Counted from the first letter of the stretch, positions 33,137 to 42,176 are shown. The stretch is 64,000 nt of DNA from an uncultured Verrucomicrobiota bacterium (GCA_937996795.1 CALKUH010000067.1:1-64000), one strand, 5' to 3'. Numbers and translations: made by a program. Notes: generated by a model not told the origin, from the sequence alone.

Positions 33137-35169
33137 GCGAGGTTGTCTGGCATAGCCTACTTGCCCGCCAGGTTCGCAGGTTGATCGGGGACCAGCCCAT
33201 TCCCGAGGAGTGGCGGCGCCTGCTCGACGCGGTGAACCAGGCGTATTTCCGGGCCGACGCGGACCGGCTGATGCTGGAGCGTTCGCTGGACCTCAGTTCG
33301 CAGGAGTTGCTGCAGGCCAACCGCGACCTGCGCGCGATTTTCGATGTGTTGCCCGACATGTTCTTCCGCGTCAGCGGCGAGGGCGTGATTCTCGACTGCA
33401 ACCTCGGCGGGCTCTCCGGCAGCGGGCACCCGCCCGAATTGCGCGGGCGCCGGCTGCAGGACGCGCCGCCGGCCTGCGCGGGGATGGCGCTCGCGCCGTT
33501 GCTGGAGCGGGCGCGGTCGACGCGCGAACGGCAGGTGCATGAAGTGGAGCTGAGCACGCCGGGCGGGGAGCGCCACGCGGAGGTCAGCATCATTCCGCTG
33601 CACGCGGAGGAATTCGTGATCTTCGTCCGCGACATCAGCGCGCGCCATCGCGCCGAGGCCGAGGGCCGGCGGCTCGCGGCCGCGGTGGAGCAGGCGGCGG
33701 ACGCCGTTGTGGTGACGGACCTCAACGGAAACATCCAGTATGTCAACCCGGCGTTCGAACACATCCTCGGTTATCCGCGCAGCGAGGTCATCGGGCGGAC
33801 GCCCGCGCTGCTGAAATCGGGCCGGCACGATGGCGCGTTCTACCAGCGGTTGTGGGAAGCCGTCGAGAGCGGGCGGGTCTGGAAGGGGCGTTTCACCGAC
33901 CGTCGCAAGGACGATACGCTGGTCGAGTTGAACACCACGATTTCACCCATCCGTGATCGCGCGGGGAAAATCACGAATTTTGTCGCCGTGTCGCACGATG
34001 TGACGCGCGAGGTTGATCTGGAGGACCAGCTCCGGCAGGCGCAGAAGATGGAGGCCATCGGCCGGCTCGCCGGCGGCATCGCGCACGATTTTAACAACCT
34101 GCTGACGTCGATGATGGGCAACGCGGACTTGATCCTCCGCCGGTTGAGTCCGAGCGCGCCGGTTCGCGAGGATGTGGAGCAGATCCAGGAGGCCGCCCAG
34201 CGCGCCGCGAGCCTGATTGCGCAATTGCTCGCGTTCAGCCGCAAACAGGTGTTGAACCCGAGCGTGGTCCAGATCAACGACACGGTGGCCAACATGGCGC
34301 GTATGCTCAAGCGCGTCATCGGCGATCGCGTGGAACTGGTGACGGATCTCGATCCCCAGCGCGGCGCGGTGCGCGTGGATCCCGTTCAGCTTGAGCAGGT
34401 CATCATGAATCTCGCGCTCAATGCGCGCGACGCGATGCCGCAGGGCGGGCAGTTGACGATCCGCACCCGCTGCGTGCGGATGGAGGACCCGGTGGCCCGC
34501 GGCCTTTCCGAGGTGGACCCCGGCCTTTTTGTCGAATTGACCGTTCTCGACACGGGCGTCGGGATGGACACGAAGACGAAGGCCCGCATCTTCGAGCCGT
34601 TTTTCACCACCAAGGAGGTCGGTCGCGGCACGGGTCTCGGCCTCTCCACCGTGTACGGCATTGTGCGGCAGAGCGGCGGCGCGATTCATGTCGAAAGCGA
34701 GCCGGGCAAGGGGTCCGCCTTTTCCGTTTACCTGCCGCAGGCGCGCGCCGCGCTGGCGACGGCGCCGGGCATCCTGCCGGAGGACGGCGTGGAAACCGGC
34801 GGCACCATCCTGGTCGCGGATGATGAAACGCCCGTTCGCAAGCTGGTCGCGCGCCTGTTGAGCGCCGCCGGCTACCGCGTGATCGAGGCGGTCGACGGCC
34901 AGGAGGCGATCGAGCTGCTGCGCCGCCATCCGGGCGGCGTGCGACTGCTGCTGACGGATGTCGTGATGCCGCGCCTCGACGGCCAGCGCCTCGCACGGCT
35001 CGTGCATGAGGAATTCCCCGAACTGCCCGTGGTGCTGATGTCCGGCCATCCGGAAACCGCGAACCTGCGTCCCGAGGAATTAAACGGAAGCCCGCGCTAC
35101 GTGCGGAAGCCGTTTAACGCCGACCAACTGCTCGGTGTGATCCAAAAGACCCTGTCCGCTCCGGTCTGA
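33133..35169 (+). CDS. Hybrid histidine kinase (PAS-PAS-HisKA-HATPase-REC)
   Basis: 678 residues, no membrane segment. PAS 1 at ~65-170 (FDVLPDMFFRVSGEGVILDC), PAS 2 at ~180-300 (DLNGNIQYVNPAFEHILGYP), dimerisation helix with phospho-acceptor H318 in GGIAHDFNN, ATPase domain with N box NLALNARDAM, G1 DTGVGM and G2 GTGLGLSTVYGIV, and a C-terminal receiver with D609 (LLLTDVVMPRLDG) and Lys in RYVRKPFN. Cytoplasmic, translationally coupled to the FIST sensor. There is no separate DNA-binding regulator nearby, so output goes to an unlinked phosphotransfer or effector protein. The PAS-HisKA-REC part is clearly paralogous to the kinase at 45106. Confidence 0.92.
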   Translation: MSEVVWHSLLARQVRRLIGDQPIPEEWRRLLDAVNQAYFRADADRLMLERSLDLSSQELLQANRDLRAIFDVLPDMFFRVSGEGVILDCNLGGLSGSGHPPELRGRRLQDAPPACAGMALAPLLERARSTRERQVHEVELSTPGGERHAEVSIIPLHAEEFVIFVRDISARHRAEAEGRRLAAAVEQAADAVVVTDLNGNIQYVNPAFEHILGYPRSEVIGRTPALLKSGRHDGAFYQRLWEAVESGRVWKGRFTDRRKDDTLVELNTTISPIRDRAGKITNFVAVSHDVTREVDLEDQLRQAQKMEAIGRLAGGIAHDFNNLLTSMMGNADLILRRLSPSAPVREDVEQIQEAAQRAASLIAQLLAFSRKQVLNPSVVQINDTVANMARMLKRVIGDRVELVTDLDPQRGAVRVDPVQLEQVIMNLALNARDAMPQGGQLTIRTRCVRMEDPVARGLSEVDPGLFVELTVLDTGVGMDTKTKARIFEPFFTTKEVGRGTGLGLSTVYGIVRQSGGAIHVESEPGKGSAFSVYLPQARAALATAPGILPEDGVETGGTILVADDETPVRKLVARLLSAAGYRVIEAVDGQEAIELLRRHPGGVRLLLTDVVMPRLDGQRLARLVHEEFPELPVVLMSGHPETANLRPEELNGSPRYVRKPFNADQLLGVIQKTLSAPV

Positions 35170-35239
35170 GGGCCGTTCACCTGGACCCGGTGCGAAAAGC
35201 TATGCGCCGTCGCGCCCCGCAAGGGTTGAGCTTCCGGCC

Positions 35240-36196
35240 TCAATGCTCCGCGAGGCGTCGCACGTGGGCGGCCACGGCGGAGGCCAGTCCGCTGAGGTTG
35301 TAGCCGCCCTCCAGCACCGATACGAGGCGGTTGCCGGCGTGTTGGCGCGCCACGTCCAGCAGGCGTCCGGTCAGGTCCGCGAAGTCATCGTCCGTCAGGG
35401 TGAAGTGGCCCAGCGGATCCTCGACGCGCGAGTCGAAGCCGGCGGAGATCACGACGAGGTCGGGTTTAAACGCGTCCATCGCGGGGATGAGTTCGTCATC
35501 GATGGCGGCAAGATGTTCCGCGCGGCCGGCGCCCGCGGGCAGCGGGCAGTTCAGCGTCGTGCCCGCGCCTGCGCCCGCGCCCGTTTCCTCGCGCGCGCCG
35601 GTGCCCGGGTACCACGGGGCCTGGTGCGTGCTGAAGTAGAAAACCGAGCCGTCCCGGTAAAAAATATCCTGCGTGCCGTTGCCGTGGTGCACGTCCCAGT
35701 CGACGATCAGCACGCGCTTGAGTCCGTGGATTTCCTGCGCATGGCGCGCCGCAAGGGCGGCGTTGTTGAACAGGCAGAAGCCCATGCCGCGATCCGCCGT
35801 GGCGTGATGGCCCGGCGGGCGCACGAGGCAGAAAGCGTTCTTCACGCGCCCTTCGCAGACCGCGTCCACGGCGTTCAAGACGCCGCCGACGGCGTAGCGC
35901 GCGGCTTCGAGCGAATGCGCGCATACGTCCGTATCGCCCGTGCTCAGCGTCGCGGTGCCGCCGGCGATCTCCGCCTCCAGCAGGGCGAGGTAGTCCCGCG
36001 TATGGCAGCGCGCCAGTTCAAAGTCGAGCGCCTCGCGGCACGGAATTTTCTCCAGCAGGTCGATCAGGCCGTGGGTGCACAGCGCGCGAAAGGCGGCGTC
36101 GTAGCGCGACGGACATTCGGGATGACCCCAGCCCGTGTCGTGTGTCTTGCAGATCGGATCGGCGACCAGGCCGGTGTGCAGGAAACGTTCAGCCAT
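35240..36196 (-). CDS. Histone-deacetylase-family amidohydrolase
   Basis: 318 residues. Zn-dependent deacetylase motifs: THDTGWGHPECPSR, VRPPGHHATADRGMGFCLFN (tandem His), VLIVDWDVHHGNGTQDIF (metal Asp/His), FYFSTHQAPWYPGTG, LVVISAGFDSRVEDPLG (second metal Asp), and SVLEGGYNLSGLA ending with the conserved GGY. Bacterial members are polyamine or acetoin-utilisation-like deacylases. Its gene stands 15 bases downstream of rsmE on the same strand and may be read from that transcript. Substrate unknown. Confidence 0.93.
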   Translation of the reverse strand: MAERFLHTGLVADPICKTHDTGWGHPECPSRYDAAFRALCTHGLIDLLEKIPCREALDFELARCHTRDYLALLEAEIAGGTATLSTGDTDVCAHSLEAARYAVGGVLNAVDAVCEGRVKNAFCLVRPPGHHATADRGMGFCLFNNAALAARHAQEIHGLKRVLIVDWDVHHGNGTQDIFYRDGSVFYFSTHQAPWYPGTGAREETGAGAGAGTTLNCPLPAGAGRAEHLAAIDDELIPAMDAFKPDLVVISAGFDSRVEDPLGHFTLTDDDFADLTGRLLDVARQHAGNRLVSVLEGGYNLSGLASAVAAHVRRLAEH

Positions 36197-36211
36197 GCCG
36201 GAATCATTCCA

Positions 36212-36955
36212 TCATTCGGAACGCAAATCAAACGCCGCGTGAAGCACCGCCAGCGCCGCGATGCACGCGGTATCGCTCCGCAGGGTGCGCGCGCCGAGGT
36301 GGACCGGTCGGAAGCCGCGCGCCGCGAGCAATTCGAGCTCGTGCGGAATCCACCCGCCCTCCGGCCCGATCGCCACCAGCACGCGCGCGCCGGCCTGTTG
36401 CGGTCCGGCGGCGACGAGCGGTTGGCCCGCGCCCGGCTGGAGCACGAGGCGTTCCGTCGCATCGGACAGCGCATCGAGCTCGTCCTCCAGCAGCGGCTTG
36501 AAGCGGCGGTGCACCGTGACGAGCGGCGCCCGCGTATCCTGCGCCTGTTGCAGTCCTTCGATGAGGAGCGGGGTGAAAAACGCCGGATCAATCACATGCG
36601 TGTCGAAATAGTTGCGCTCCACCCGCGCGGCGTTCGTCAGCAGGATGCGTCCGACCCCCAGCGCCGCCAGCTGCGCCCAGAGCCGCTTCATCACCTTCGG
36701 CCGCGGCAGGGCCAGCAGCAGGTCCACCCGCGGCCGCGGCGGCGGATCGCCTTCAAACGCGCACACCAGTTCCACGCCCTTCGCGGAAACCGCAGTCACC
36801 CGCGCGGTCCCTTGCGGCCCCTCCATCAAGCCGACCCGCACCAAATCCCCCGGCGCCGCGCGCAGCACCGCGCGGATATGGTCGGCCCGCCCGTCGGACA
36901 AAAAGACGCTTCCGCCGGAGGCTAGATCCTCTGGATGAAGAAGAATCAGATTCAT
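36212..36955 (-). CDS. rsmE: 16S rRNA (uracil-1498-N3)-methyltransferase
   Basis: 247 residues from ATG 36955 (MNLILLHPEDLASGG). The N-terminal PUA-like part is followed by a SPOUT (knotted) methyltransferase: LALPRPKVMKRLWAQLAALG, RVERNYFDTHVIDP, IEGLQQAQDTRAPLVTVH, the SAM-site VLVAIGPEGGWIPHELELLA and LGARTLRSDTACIAALAVLH, all RsmE hallmarks. Methylates U1498 in the decoding centre of the small subunit; SAM donor. Confidence 0.93.
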   Translation of the reverse strand: MNLILLHPEDLASGGSVFLSDGRADHIRAVLRAAPGDLVRVGLMEGPQGTARVTAVSAKGVELVCAFEGDPPPRPRVDLLLALPRPKVMKRLWAQLAALGVGRILLTNAARVERNYFDTHVIDPAFFTPLLIEGLQQAQDTRAPLVTVHRRFKPLLEDELDALSDATERLVLQPGAGQPLVAAGPQQAGARVLVAIGPEGGWIPHELELLAARGFRPVHLGARTLRSDTACIAALAVLHAAFDLRSE

Positions 36956-37010
36956 TGAGCCTGAATAAGTCTGGCTGATTGCCGCGCACTGAATACAATT
37001 TGCGGCAACG

Positions 37011-37256
37011 GTGGCGCAAGTGCATCCATGTATCGCGGAACGCGTTGAAGGACTTCGCAGTATGGCGTACGGCGTGATGATCGCCCCCGCCTGCGACGGG
37101 TCCGCCCTCCACATAGCCCTCGCCGAAGTGCCCGAAAAGAAAACCGACCTCGTCTCCGGTGCCTACGAACTCCCCGCCCCCAAGGCCAAAACCACCGTCG
37201 CAGTCAAACTCACTGACATGCTCGGCGAGGAAGTGCTGGTGGTGGAGGAGGTGTGA
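37011..37256 (+). pseudogene. C-terminal remnant of a probable DNA methyltransferase
   Basis: Eighty-one residues whose last half (KKTDLVSGAYELPAPKAKTT then VAVKLTDMLGEEVLVVEEV) resembles the extreme C-terminus of type III-like Mod or other site-specific DNA methyltransferases, which often end in AVKxxDxxGEEV. The upstream ~30 codons look random and no SAM or DPPY motif is present, so only the tail survives. From 37257 to 37522 I see nothing intact except a possible promoter. Confidence 0.4.
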
Positions 37257-37296
37257 GCCGGTGTTGCAGCAAACAAATTCCTTGCAAGACCGCTGC

Positions 37297-37325
37297 TTGA
37301 CATTTCTGGGCACTCTGACCAGTAT
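37297..37325 (+). promoter_or_regulatory. Possible promoter of the ImmA/IrrE-like pair
   Basis: TTGACA (37297-37302) followed 17 bases later by CAGTAT, which matches the -10 consensus at only half its positions. About 200 bases upstream of the two-gene unit. Weak. Confidence 0.25.
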
Positions 37326-37522
37326 GCGCATGCTGCATGGGACTTGGTAGGCGCGCGGCGATATCCGCGCCCCACGAATCCCGGACCAGTCAGATTGGGC
37401 GGCTTTCGTATCTTGTTGTGCGTCAGAAGCATCCATCTTTTGACCAGCCTTTTGATCTCGGCGTCATCCGTGACGCGGTGGTCCGTTTCTTGCTTTAACG
37501 GTAGTGCTGGAGGACATTGGGC

Positions 37523-37762
37523 ATGACCATGGGCGCAAAAACAAATCACTCCGCTTGCTCGGAGGAAACCTTCTACACGGATCGCTTGGTCCAGCAGCTC
37601 GACGGGTTGCGGGCGAGTCGCGGTCTACGTGGCGTGGCGTTTTTCCCTCAAGCTAATCTTGATGCCACTCCGGAAGAGTTGGCCAAGAGTGCATCCGCCA
37701 TGCTGGATTCGTACCTGTCAGGGAACAGCACGGACATTACCGGGTCTCCCCGCGCTTCTTGA
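37523..37762 (+). CDS. Small partner protein of the ImmA/IrrE-like gene
   Basis: 79 residues from ATG 37523, 9 bases after GGAGG; in-frame TTG and later ATG starts exist. Sequence MTMGAKTNHSACSEETFYTD then LVQQLDGLRASRGLRGVAF is acidic-helical, with no helix-turn-helix I can name. The 6-base gap to the next gene implies co-translation. Possibly the regulator or antitoxin of the pair, by position only. Confidence 0.55.
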   Translation: MTMGAKTNHSACSEETFYTDRLVQQLDGLRASRGLRGVAFFPQANLDATPEELAKSASAMLDSYLSGNSTDITGSPRAS

Positions 37763-37768
37763 CGCGGT

Positions 37769-38368
37769 ATGTCCACATCGCTTGTTGATGCGGCGCGTCT
37801 CGCGCGTTGGCTCCTCGGGGAAAACCCGGATTTGCTCAAGTCACCCGCTCCAGGTGACCCGTGGCGTGTGAATGTCGAACGTTTGCGCCAAATCACTGAG
37901 AGGAAAATAGGGCGGAGCATCGAAGTCCGGCTGGCCGAAGATCCAGGCAACATGAACGGCCTCGTTCTGGATCTCAGCGATACCGCCGTCATTCTCGTGG
38001 CCCAACGTCACTCGGAGAATACCTGCTGGATCCGAATGACGATGGCGAAAGAGCTGCTTCATCTGTATACGCAGCGAATGCTGAACGGTCGCACCAACCT
38101 TAATGTTGATCTGATTGCCGCCCGTGACTGCCGCGTTACGTTGCCGTCCATTCGCGGCGACATGCACGATGAGGCGTTTTGCTTTTTTGCGGCCTTGGAG
38201 CTTCTCTTGCCGCCGCATTGGCGCGGAGACATTTCGGATGCGCGGCATCGGAATGGACTGACCAATTATCAAATTGCCTGTAGGTGCCGCGTTCCCCAGT
38301 CCATCATTGAGTTCTATTTCGACCGGGGTTACGGAGAAACCTCGGTCAAAGCAAATCAAGAGACCTAA
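37769..38368 (+). CDS. ImmA/IrrE-like protein with altered zinc motif
   Basis: 199 residues. The order of segments fits ImmA/IrrE metallopeptidases: NTCWIRMTMAKELLHLYTQR in the place of the HExxH helix (here KELLH, first His replaced by Lys), then DEAFCFFAALELLLPPHW matching the family's E-x-x-x-x-FA-x-x-LL-x-P signature, and YQIACRCRVPQSIIEFYFDR at the end. ImmA proteins cleave repressors of mobile elements. With the first zinc ligand missing this one is likely non-catalytic or belongs to the AKELxHL-type subgroup. It converges on the ABC-transporter gene with a 4-base overlap. Confidence 0.65.
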   Translation: MSTSLVDAARLARWLLGENPDLLKSPAPGDPWRVNVERLRQITERKIGRSIEVRLAEDPGNMNGLVLDLSDTAVILVAQRHSENTCWIRMTMAKELLHLYTQRMLNGRTNLNVDLIAARDCRVTLPSIRGDMHDEAFCFFAALELLLPPHWRGDISDARHRNGLTNYQIACRCRVPQSIIEFYFDRGYGETSVKANQET

Positions 38369-40164
38369 CCCACCGGCGCATGGCTGAGCAGCTCGTAGAG
38401 GCGCTTGTAGTAGCCGCCCTGATCGAGCAGGTCGCGGTGGGAGCCTTGTTCGATCAACTGACCCTGGCGCAGCACGAGGATGTGGTCCACGTGGCGGATG
38501 GTGGAGAGGCGGTGCGCGATGATGATGCTCGTGCGGCCCTGCATCAGCTTTTTCAGCGCGTCCTGGATCAGCAGCTCCGTCTCGGTGTCCACGCTCGCGG
38601 TCGCCTCGTCGAGGATGAGCAGGATGTCGGGGTTGTGCGCGATGGCGCGCGCGAGGGCGAGCAACTGTTTCTGCCCGGTGGAGAGGCCGGCGCCGCGCTC
38701 CATCACGACCGCGTCGTAGCCGCCCGCGCGCTGCTCGATGAACCGGTGCGCGTTGACGAACCGCGCGGCCTCCTCGATGCGCGCGCGCGGGAGGGCGGGG
38801 TCGTGCAGCGCGATGTTTTCGGCGATCGTGCCGGCGAAGATGAACGGGTCCTGCAGCACGATGCCGATCCGGCGGCGCAGGTCGGCCTGCGCGTAGTCGC
38901 GCACATCAATACCGTCCACGCGCACTGCGCCGCGCTGCACATCGTAGAAGCGCGCGATGAGGCCGGTGAGCGAGGACTTGCCCGCGCCGGTCGCGCCGAC
39001 GATGGCGAGGGACGAGCCCGCGGAGATGCGCACGTCGAGGTCGCGCAGGACCCAGTTCTCGTCCTGGTAGGCGAACCAGACGTGGTCGAACGCGATCTCG
39101 CCGCGGAAGCGTTCGAGCGCGGCCGGCCGCGCGGGGTCCTCGATCTCCTCCTTCGTGTCCATCAAGCCGAAGACGCGTTCGCCGGACGCCATCGCCGCCT
39201 GCAGCACATTTGATTTTTCCGAAAGGTCGTCCAGCGGACGGAAGAATTCGCGCAAGTAGGCGAGGAACGCGAGCAGTTCGCCGATCGTCAGCGTTCCGTC
39301 CCCCTTCAGGATATGCCAGCCGCCGACGGCGAGGATCAGGACCGCGCACAACTGTCCCATGATTTCCGTCGCGGGGAACGCATAGCTGAACCACTTGACC
39401 GAGCGCAGGTAGGCGTCGCGCAGCGGCCCGTTCTGGCGCGCGAACCCGGCGTTCGCCGTCGCCTCCCGGTTGAACAACTGGATCGTGCTCATGCCGGTGA
39501 GCATCTCCTGCAAATAGGCGTTGAGCGCCGACTGCCGCTGGCGCACGGCGCGGTGGCACACGCGGACCTTGTTGTTCAGGAAGATCATGATGGCGAGCAG
39601 CGGCGGGAAGAGCAGCAGCATCAGCAGCGCGAGGCGCGGATTGACCCAGAACATGTAGCCGAGCACGCCGATCAGCATCAGGAAATCCGTCGTCAGCCCG
39701 ATCAACCCGTCGGTCAGCAGCCGCTGCATCGCCTCGACATCCGACCCGACGCGCGTCATGAGGCGGCCCACCGGGTTGCGGTCGAAATAGCGGAAGGGCA
39801 GGCGCAGGATCTTGTCGAAGATGTCCGCGCGCATGTCGAAGAGCATGCGCTGGCCCAGCCACGAGAGCAGGAAGCCCTGCGCGTAGCGCATCAGGAACGC
39901 GCCGAAGCCGATGAGCAGGTAGAGCAGGCCGATGCGCAGCAGGATGGCCCATCGTTCCGACGCGGCGACCTCCGCCGGCACAAGCGCCTGGTCCACCGCG
40001 TCGCGCATCAGCAGCGGCAGCGTGTTCGAGAGCAGCGTCAGCGGGACGACGAGCAGCAGTGCCAGCGCCATCCAGCCGCGGTAGGGCCGGACATAGCGCA
40101 GCATCCGCCCGAGCAGCGAGCGGTCGAACAACTTCGCGGGGATGTCGGATTCTATGTGTTCCAT
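38365..40164 (-). CDS. ABC exporter half-transporter, consensus ATP site (partner B)
   Basis: 599 residues from ATG 40164 (MEHIESDIPAKLFDRSLLGR). Six transmembrane helices within ~30-320 (for example WMALALLLVVPLTLLSNTLP). The NBD carries Walker A VGATGAGKSS, Q-loop VLQDPFIFAGTIAENIA, signature LSTGQKQ (third position changed from the usual LSGGQ), Walker B LLILDEATASVD with catalytic Glu, and the H-loop IIIAHRLST. The signature alteration pairs with the Walker B alteration in the upstream gene, as in heterodimeric exporters such as TM287/288 or BmrCD. Exports lipids, drugs or peptides; cargo unknown. Second gene of the pair, after an 82-base spacer. Confidence 0.9.
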   Translation of the reverse strand: MEHIESDIPAKLFDRSLLGRMLRYVRPYRGWMALALLLVVPLTLLSNTLPLLMRDAVDQALVPAEVAASERWAILLRIGLLYLLIGFGAFLMRYAQGFLLSWLGQRMLFDMRADIFDKILRLPFRYFDRNPVGRLMTRVGSDVEAMQRLLTDGLIGLTTDFLMLIGVLGYMFWVNPRLALLMLLLFPPLLAIMIFLNNKVRVCHRAVRQRQSALNAYLQEMLTGMSTIQLFNREATANAGFARQNGPLRDAYLRSVKWFSYAFPATEIMGQLCAVLILAVGGWHILKGDGTLTIGELLAFLAYLREFFRPLDDLSEKSNVLQAAMASGERVFGLMDTKEEIEDPARPAALERFRGEIAFDHVWFAYQDENWVLRDLDVRISAGSSLAIVGATGAGKSSLTGLIARFYDVQRGAVRVDGIDVRDYAQADLRRRIGIVLQDPFIFAGTIAENIALHDPALPRARIEEAARFVNAHRFIEQRAGGYDAVVMERGAGLSTGQKQLLALARAIAHNPDILLILDEATASVDTETELLIQDALKKLMQGRTSIIIAHRLSTIRHVDHILVLRQGQLIEQGSHRDLLDQGGYYKRLYELLSHAPVG

Positions 40165-40246
40165 GGGGGAAATGCAGAAGGAAGAATGCAGAATGCAGAA
40201 AGGAAGCATCCATCCCGACACCCGACACCTGACACCTGACACCCCT
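40165..40246. repeat. Short tandem-repeat spacer between ABC genes
   Basis: Reiterations of GAAGAATGCAGAATGCAGAA and CCCGACACCTGACACCTGAC. Noncoding, low complexity, and unlike any other spacer in the window. Confidence 0.55.
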
Positions 40247-42010
40247 TCACGATGCGGTCTCCTCCAGGCGGGCTTCGAGGCGCTGGATTTCGTCGAGGTC
40301 GCGGTAGTAGCCGGGTTGGGCGACGAGGTCGGCGTGCGAGCCGTCCTGCACGATGCGGCCCTGGTCGAGCACGAGGATGCGGTCCGCGTGGCGCAGCGTG
40401 GAGACGCGGTGGCTGATGAGGATGGAGGTGCGGCCGCGCAGGATGGGCAGCAGCTCGCGCAGGATGCCGGCCTCGGTGTGCGTGTCCACGGCGGAGAACA
40501 CGTCGTCGAGGATCAGCAGGTCGGGATTGCGCGCGATGGCGCGGCCGATGGCGGTGCGCTGGCGTTGCCCGCCCGAGAGCGTGACGCCGCGTTCGCCGAG
40601 CAGGGTCTGGTATTGCTGCGGGAAGCGCCGCACCTCGTCGCTGAGCCGCGCGATGTCGGCGGCGCGCAGGATGTCCGACTCGTGCGCCTTGAACGCGTCG
40701 TCCACCGGGTCGAGGCCGAACGCGAGGTTGTTGGCGAGCGTGTCGGAGAAGAGGAACGGCTCCTGCGGAGCGAGGCCGATGCGGCGGCGCAGGTCGGCGA
40801 GCGGGATGGCGCGGACCGGCACGCCGCCGATGCGGACCTCGCCCTCCGTCGGATCGAGCAGGCGGACGAGCAGCGACATCAACAGCGTCTTGCCGCTGCC
40901 GGTCGGGCCGGTGAGCGCGAGGCACTGGCCCGCGGGGATGCGAAGTGAGACGCGGTCGAGCACGGTGCGGTCGGTGAGGCGCAGCGAGACGTTCGCGAAT
41001 TCGATGTCGCCGCGCAGCGAGGGGGCGGCGCGCGCGCCGGGCGCGTCGCGGATCGCGGGTTCCGCGTCGAGGATCGTGCGGATGCGGGTCCAGCTGGTGC
41101 GCCCGCGCTGGAAGAGGTTGATCGTCCACCCGAGCGCGAGCATCGGCCATTGCAGGAAGATCAGGTGCTGCTGGAACTGCACATAGACGCCGAGCGAAAT
41201 CGTGCCGTCGATGATCTGGCGGCCGGCCATCCAGAGCAGCGCGACGGCGCCGGCCCAGTAGAGGTACATCATGAACGGCCAGACCGGCTCCTCGATGCGG
41301 GTCAGCGTCATGTTGCGGCGGATAAATTCGCGGTTGAGGTCGTGGAACTGGCCGCGCCGGCGCGCCTCGATGCCGAAGCCCTTGATCGTGCGGATGCCGG
41401 CGAACGTTTCCTGCGCGAAATTCGTGATGGTGGAGAATTGTTCCTGCGACGCGTCGTAGTATTTCCGGATCAGGCGGATCAGGAAGAAGAAGAGCAGGCT
41501 GATCACCGGCAGCAGCGCGGCGATGACGAACGCGAGCCGCGTATTGGTGGCGAACATGATGCCGAACGCGAACGGGAAGCCGATCAGGATGCGCGAGCCC
41601 TGCAGCAGGCCCTGGCCGATCATTTCGCGGACGGCGCTGAGGTCGGACGTCATCTTCGTCATCAGGTCGCCCGTGCGTTCGCGCTGGAAGAAGGCCTGGT
41701 CGAGCGTTGAGAGGTGCGCGAAGACATCGCGGCGCACGTCGTGCTCGACGCGGTTCGCGAGGCCGAGCAGCCGGCGGCGCATCACCAGCGACACCAGCAG
41801 CACCGCGATCGCGATGCCGAGGAAAATCGCCAGCTGCGTCGAGAACGCGCGCCCGCTGCCGCCCTGCTGGAGCGTGTCGATCGCGTGCCGCAGGACGATC
41901 GGGCTGAGCAGGCTGCCCGCGAGATAGCCCGCCACGCAGAGCATGCCCAGCAGGGCGTCGGCGCGGTAGGTCCAGATGTAGCGCCAGAGGGATGCGGTGC
42001 GGTTCGACAT
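40247..42010 (-). CDS. ABC exporter half-transporter, degenerate ATP site (partner A)
   Basis: 587 residues (MSNRTASLWRYIWTYRADAL). Six transmembrane helices in ~15-300. NBD: Walker A LTGPTGSGKTLLMSL, Q-loop APQEPFLFSDTLANNLA, canonical signature TLSGGQRQR, Walker B LLILDDVFSAVD, where the catalytic Glu is Asp, and H-loop ILISHRVSTLRHA. The Glu-to-Asp change defines the non-hydrolysing site of heterodimeric exporters and predicts assembly with the 38365 gene rather than homodimers. Divergent from the PBP gene over 166 bases holding two copies of the 17-bp dyad. Confidence 0.9.
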   Translation of the reverse strand: MSNRTASLWRYIWTYRADALLGMLCVAGYLAGSLLSPIVLRHAIDTLQQGGSGRAFSTQLAIFLGIAIAVLLVSLVMRRRLLGLANRVEHDVRRDVFAHLSTLDQAFFQRERTGDLMTKMTSDLSAVREMIGQGLLQGSRILIGFPFAFGIMFATNTRLAFVIAALLPVISLLFFFLIRLIRKYYDASQEQFSTITNFAQETFAGIRTIKGFGIEARRRGQFHDLNREFIRRNMTLTRIEEPVWPFMMYLYWAGAVALLWMAGRQIIDGTISLGVYVQFQQHLIFLQWPMLALGWTINLFQRGRTSWTRIRTILDAEPAIRDAPGARAAPSLRGDIEFANVSLRLTDRTVLDRVSLRIPAGQCLALTGPTGSGKTLLMSLLVRLLDPTEGEVRIGGVPVRAIPLADLRRRIGLAPQEPFLFSDTLANNLAFGLDPVDDAFKAHESDILRAADIARLSDEVRRFPQQYQTLLGERGVTLSGGQRQRTAIGRAIARNPDLLILDDVFSAVDTHTEAGILRELLPILRGRTSILISHRVSTLRHADRILVLDQGRIVQDGSHADLVAQPGYYRDLDEIQRLEARLEETAS

Positions 42011-42072
42011 AAAGGGTGTGGAGGATGCCAGAAGCCGTTAAACTTCGCAAACCGCGCGATGGCCTTACGTGT

Positions 42073-42120
42073 TTTACAGACGTTGTATGCCGCCGAAATT
42101 GTTTTTGCAGACGTTGTAAA
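42073..42120. promoter_or_regulatory. Two phased 17-bp dyads between ABC exporter and PBP genes
   Basis: TTTACAGACGTTGTATG (42073-42089) and TTTGCAGACGTTGTAAA (42104-42120) share the TTTACA-GACGT-TGTAAA form with the site at 25471. Their starts are 31 bases apart, about three helical turns, so a regulator could bind both on the same DNA face. They lie 57 bases before the PBP start codon. Confidence 0.55.
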
Positions 42121-42176
42121 TCCATGGGCGCCGATTCCTGGTGTCGCGCGGCGCCGCCGGCTGGCATACTGGTGCG

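Noticed and set aside
42011..42176. A riboswitch upstream of the PBP gene
   Set aside because: The structure there is explained by two short DNA dyads; no conserved aptamer core is visible.
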